From assembly GCA_028819505.1 (NCBI GenBank), contig JAPPLH010000053.1:89234-153233 (forward strand): DNA of 64,000 nt, in the 5' to 3' direction. A program made the position numbers and the translations under genes. Shown piece after piece: positions 60,936-64,000 of this stretch; within the stretch, counting starts at the first letter, position 1; every line of letters begins with the position of its first letter. Under the pieces are notes generated by a model. It did not search any database. It had not been told where the DNA came from and saw nothing but the letters and a program-made list of their open reading frames with translations. The stretch is from Acidimicrobiaceae bacterium (lineage in GTDB: Bacteria; Actinomycetota; Acidimicrobiia; Acidimicrobiales; Aldehydirespiratoraceae).

Positions 60936-62495
60936 TCAGAGTCGGGCCCGCAACTCGTGCTTGAGCACCTTTCCTGAGGCGTTGAGGGGAAGCTCAGCCA
61001 CGAATGTGACGCCCCGTGGGGCCTTGTAGTTCGCCATCCGCTCCCGGCACCAGTCGACCAACTCGGCTTCGGCCGCTCCGATCTCGGCCGCGCCGGGGGC
61101 GGGCACCACGAACGCGTGGCCGACCTCGCCCAAGCGGTCGTCGGGCCGGCCCACCACCGCCACTTGGCCCACTGCGGGGTGGGCCAGCACCGCAGCCTCG
61201 ATCTCGGCCGGGTAGGCGTTGAAGCCGCCGCAGATGAACATGTCCTTGAGCCTGTCGGTGATGGCCACGTAGCCGGCGGCGTCCATGGTGCCGACATCGC
61301 CGGTGTGCAGCCACCCACCGGCGTCGATGGCGGCCGCGGTGGCCTCGGGGTCGTCGAGGTAGCCGTCCATCACGTTGTAGCCCCGCACCACGATCTCGCC
61401 CGGCTCGCCCCGCGGCAATTCGGTGCCGCCGGGGCCGACCACCCGCACCGCCACGTCGTCGATGGCCCGGCCCGACGTGGCCGAGATCGTCTCTGGCGGA
61501 TCGTCGTGGCGGCACATGGTGGCGATGCCCGACGCCTCGGTGAGCCCGTAGCCGGTCACCACAACCTCGAAGCCGAGCCGGTCGCGCATGGCCTCGATCA
61601 TCGGCACCGGCACGGGAGCGGCGCCGGTCACCGCCAGGCGCAGGGTGGACATGTCGAACGTGTCGAGGTCGGGATGGTTGAGGATGGTCTGGTAGACGGC
61701 GGGCGGGCCGGGCAGCACCGACACCCGCTCGGCGCCGATGCGGGCCATCACCGATCCAACGTCGAACACCGGGTGCGGGATCATCGTCGCCCCGGTCATC
61801 AGGCAGGCCAGTATCCCTGCGTTGAGGCCGAAGGAGTGGAAGAACGGGTTGACGATCAGGTAGCGGTCGCCGTGGCGCAGGCCGATCACCGAGGCCCAGT
61901 TCCGGTAGGCCCGGCACACCGCCCCGTGGTTCAGCACCACCCCCTTGGGCTGCCCCGTGGTGCCCGAGGTGAACATGATGTGGCACGGGTCGCGGTCCGA
62001 GACCCCGGGCAGAGGGTCGGCGGAGGCGCCGGCCGGCGCCTGGGCGGCGAAATCGGGGCATCCGACGGCGCCGCACGGCACCGGTTCCCGCAACGCCACG
62101 ATCTGCTCGACGCACGCGGGCACGCCGCCGTCGGCGGATCGCAGCAGGTCCAAGTGGTCGGTGCCCAGGAAGCCGGTCGAGCAGAACAGCAGGCGTGCTC
62201 CGGACCGCTCGAGCACGAAGGCGGTCTCGTCGCCCTTGAACCGGGTGTTGACCGGCACCACCACGCCGCCGGCGGCATGCACGCCCAGCGCCGCGACTGC
62301 CCATTCCCACCAGTTCGGCCCCCACAGTCCCACCCGGTCTCCGGGGGCCAGGCCCCACGCACGCAGTGCGGCGGCCATCTCGGCGACCCGGTCCCGCAGC
62401 CCGGCGAACGACATCCGCAGCTCTCCGTCCACCAGAGCCTCGGACGCGCCGAAGCGGGCCGCGGCCTCGTCGACCAGAGCCGGGATGGCGGTCAC
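60936..62495 (-). CDS. Acyl-CoA synthetase, AMP-binding family (second copy)
   Basis: 519 residues from GTG 62495, which overlaps the P450 stop (GTGA). Motifs: IMFTSGTTGQPKGVVLNHGA, GYGLTEASGIAT, GWLHTGDVGTMD, ITDRLKDMFICGGFN and the terminal lysine segment LPLNASGKVLKHEL. It is distinct from its neighbour, so not a recent duplication. Coupling to the P450 implies that the P450 product or its precursor is activated to a CoA ester. Confidence 0.92.
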   Translation of the reverse strand: MTAIPALVDEAAARFGASEALVDGELRMSFAGLRDRVAEMAAALRAWGLAPGDRVGLWGPNWWEWAVAALGVHAAGGVVVPVNTRFKGDETAFVLERSGARLLFCSTGFLGTDHLDLLRSADGGVPACVEQIVALREPVPCGAVGCPDFAAQAPAGASADPLPGVSDRDPCHIMFTSGTTGQPKGVVLNHGAVCRAYRNWASVIGLRHGDRYLIVNPFFHSFGLNAGILACLMTGATMIPHPVFDVGSVMARIGAERVSVLPGPPAVYQTILNHPDLDTFDMSTLRLAVTGAAPVPVPMIEAMRDRLGFEVVVTGYGLTEASGIATMCRHDDPPETISATSGRAIDDVAVRVVGPGGTELPRGEPGEIVVRGYNVMDGYLDDPEATAAAIDAGGWLHTGDVGTMDAAGYVAITDRLKDMFICGGFNAYPAEIEAAVLAHPAVGQVAVVGRPDDRLGEVGHAFVVPAPGAAEIGAAEAELVDWCRERMANYKAPRGVTFVAELPLNASGKVLKHELRARL

Positions 62496-63778
62496 GCGTC
62501 CCAGGCCACCAGCAGCTCTCTCGGGCCCCGGAAGGTGATGTTGGCGAAGCGCTCCAGACTCTGGCCCTCGACCAGCCTCAGCGACGGGATCCGCTCGGTG
62601 AGCACCTCCAGGGCGACGGTGGCCTCCAAGCGGGCGAGGCGGGCGCCGAGGCAGAAGTGGATGCCCTTGCCGAAGGAGATGTGATTGCGGGCGTTGGGCC
62701 GGTGGATGTCGAAGTCGCCGGGGTCGTCGAAGCAGTCGGGCTGATGGTTGGCCGCCGCCAGGCTCATGAAGATGTTGGTGCCCGCGGGTACGTGCACTCC
62801 GGCCACCTCCGTGTCGACGTTGGCCACCCGCCGCCAGCTGGTCTGGGGCGACTCGAAGCGCAGCACCTCCTCCAGCGCGGCCGGCACCAGCGACGGGTCC
62901 GCGCACAACTGGTCCCACTGGTCCCGGCGCGACAGCAGGCAGATCAGCGAGTTCGACAGGAAGTGGCTGACGATCTCGTGGCCCGCGAACGACAGGCCGT
63001 ACACGATCGACTCCACCTCGCGGTAGGTGAGCTCGTCCGGGTCGGCCTCGTGTACCGCCAGGAGCTCGGAGGCGAAGTCGTCGCCGGGATCGTCGACCTT
63101 GGCGGCCACGACGCTACGGCAGTACCGCCAGTAGGCCAGCATCTTGCGGGCGATCTCGGCCTGTTCGGCCTCGGTCGGCTTGCCCCAGCTGAAGGCGAGG
63201 CGGTCCGAGCACCACTCCTTGAGCTTCTCGTCGTCGCTCTCCGGGAAGCCGATGAAGCGGAAGATCGTCTCGCCCGGCAGCGGGTGCGCGAACAGCGGCA
63301 CGAAGTCCGCAGGCGAGCCGGCGGCCAGCAGGGCATCGGCGAGAGCGTGGCTGCGGCGGCGGATGTAGGGCGCCAGCATCCGCATCCGCCGGTTGGAGAA
63401 GCCCTGCTTGGTGTGGTTGCGGATCCGGCCGTGGTCGGGGGGCTGCCGGTTGGACATCACCGCCACCGGGTTGAAGTCGGGCGCGGCCAGCACGGCGTGG
63501 GCCGCGTCGCTGAGGGGGAACACCGGGTCCTGGACGTTCTGGGAGCCGAACGTGACGGGGTCCAGGAAGATCTCGCTCACGTCCTCCATGCGGGTGACCA
63601 CCAGGTAGCCGAGCTCGCTGGAGTAGAACACCGGCGTGTCGCGCAGCCCGTCGAGCACCGCGTAGGGGTCGGCGAGGTAGTCCGGCGCGAACGGGGTGAA
63701 ACCGGTCACCGGGCAGCCCGACGGCGGCGGCGGCACCTCGTCGGGCACCCGGTGGTACGAGGCCTCGGTCTGGGTCAT
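62492..63778 (-). CDS. Cytochrome P450
   Basis: 428 residues, a soluble bacterial P450. Haem segment FGKGIHFCLGARLA with ligand Cys376, ExxR in EEVLRFESP, and I-helix segment FAGHEIVSHF. The I-helix position usually held by the oxygen-activating Thr is Ile here, which is uncommon and seen mostly in specialised P450s. Redox partners are not nearby. A TATGTT box about 40 nt upstream on the minus strand could be the promoter. It leads the operon with the second acyl-CoA ligase. Confidence 0.93.
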   Translation of the reverse strand: MTQTEASYHRVPDEVPPPPSGCPVTGFTPFAPDYLADPYAVLDGLRDTPVFYSSELGYLVVTRMEDVSEIFLDPVTFGSQNVQDPVFPLSDAAHAVLAAPDFNPVAVMSNRQPPDHGRIRNHTKQGFSNRRMRMLAPYIRRRSHALADALLAAGSPADFVPLFAHPLPGETIFRFIGFPESDDEKLKEWCSDRLAFSWGKPTEAEQAEIARKMLAYWRYCRSVVAAKVDDPGDDFASELLAVHEADPDELTYREVESIVYGLSFAGHEIVSHFLSNSLICLLSRRDQWDQLCADPSLVPAALEEVLRFESPQTSWRRVANVDTEVAGVHVPAGTNIFMSLAAANHQPDCFDDPGDFDIHRPNARNHISFGKGIHFCLGARLARLEATVALEVLTERIPSLRLVEGQSLERFANITFRGPRELLVAWDA

Positions 63779-63914
63779 CGATCGCCTGCCTCGAACTTCG
63801 TCGATTGCTGCTCACCCGAACATAACGCCCGGACGGCGCGCCCGGCATCTCGATCCGGGGTGGGAAGCCGCTCAAGCAGGCGCCGGCATCCCGACGTGAC
63901 CTCCCGCACCTGTC

Positions 63915-64000
63915 GGCGCGGCCTCTCTCGGGTTCCCGCCGATGGCGGCGCGGCCTCTCTCGGGTTCCCGCCGATGGCGGCGCGGCCTCTCTCGGGTTCC
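63915..64000. repeat. 32-bp tandem repeat at the window edge
   Basis: Units start at 63915, 63947 and 63979; the first two are identical and the third is cut by the window end after 22 bases, all matching. The array runs beyond the window. There are no spacers between units, so it is a minisatellite-like repeat and not CRISPR. The preceding intergenic part (63779-63914) holds the P450 promoter region and nothing else recognised. Confidence 0.85.

Noticed and set aside
63915..64000. Possible CRISPR array
   Set aside because: Repeat units are directly adjacent with no variable spacers, and no cas genes are present.

Overview
The window is a GC-rich, gene-dense chromosome segment from an actinobacterium. 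An Acidimicrobiia-like lineage is plausible but cannot be fixed from sequence alone. Support for this: frequent GTG and TTG starts, many ATGA/GTGA stop-start overlaps, a WXG100 protein with an FHA-FtsK secretion ATPase, an F420-type luciferase-like oxidoreductase, and several promoters whose -10 box lies only 6-9 nt before the start codon (leaderless transcription). No rRNA, tRNA, transposase or CRISPR array was seen.

Layout, left side. 1-354 is the tail of a macro-domain protein. 418-4437 (minus) is a dehydrogenase, FAD oxidoreductase and amidase operon. 4770-9292 holds a minimal type VII secretion pair. 9379-15187 has a crotonase, a non-pyrrolysine MttB-family methyltransferase, a ferric-iron binding protein with its permease, and bacterioferritin. 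15234-18780 has an S9 peptidase and a DUF1214-like protein. 19106-23284 (minus) is a tightly coupled operon of fatty-acid hydroxylase, GH3 ligase, enolase-superfamily enzyme and a small membrane protein. 23455-26949 (minus) has vapBC and modABC, with a duplicated hairpin repeat between modB and modC.

The centre (27128-45571) is a class 1 DISARM defence island on the minus strand: drmD, drmMI, drmA, drmB and drmC. It carries unusual cargo. A TIR-like (ThsB/DUF1863-type) protein and a three-helix membrane protein follow drmMI directly. Two unrecognised genes are translationally coupled ahead of drmA. A plus-strand pair (small protein plus degenerate ImmA-like protein) splits the island into two transcription units. 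The drmMI target-recognition part and the TIR gene have visibly lower GC than their surroundings. A 23-codon mini-ORF bridges drmA and drmB with overlaps at both ends.

Right side. 45833-46942 is an MscS channel. 47041-55378 is a coupled amino-sugar uptake and catabolism cluster: ROK repressor, M20 hydrolase, sugar ABC transporter, YhfX-like PLP enzyme, ROK kinase and NagB-like deaminase. It is followed by the remnant of a Gfo/Idh oxidoreductase next to a hicB gene and a frameshifted hicA. 56162-58216 has an O-methyltransferase, a DUF1295-like membrane enzyme and a small membrane protein. 58272-63778 is a catabolic group of LLM oxidoreductase, two acyl-CoA ligases and a P450. The window ends inside a 32-bp tandem repeat.
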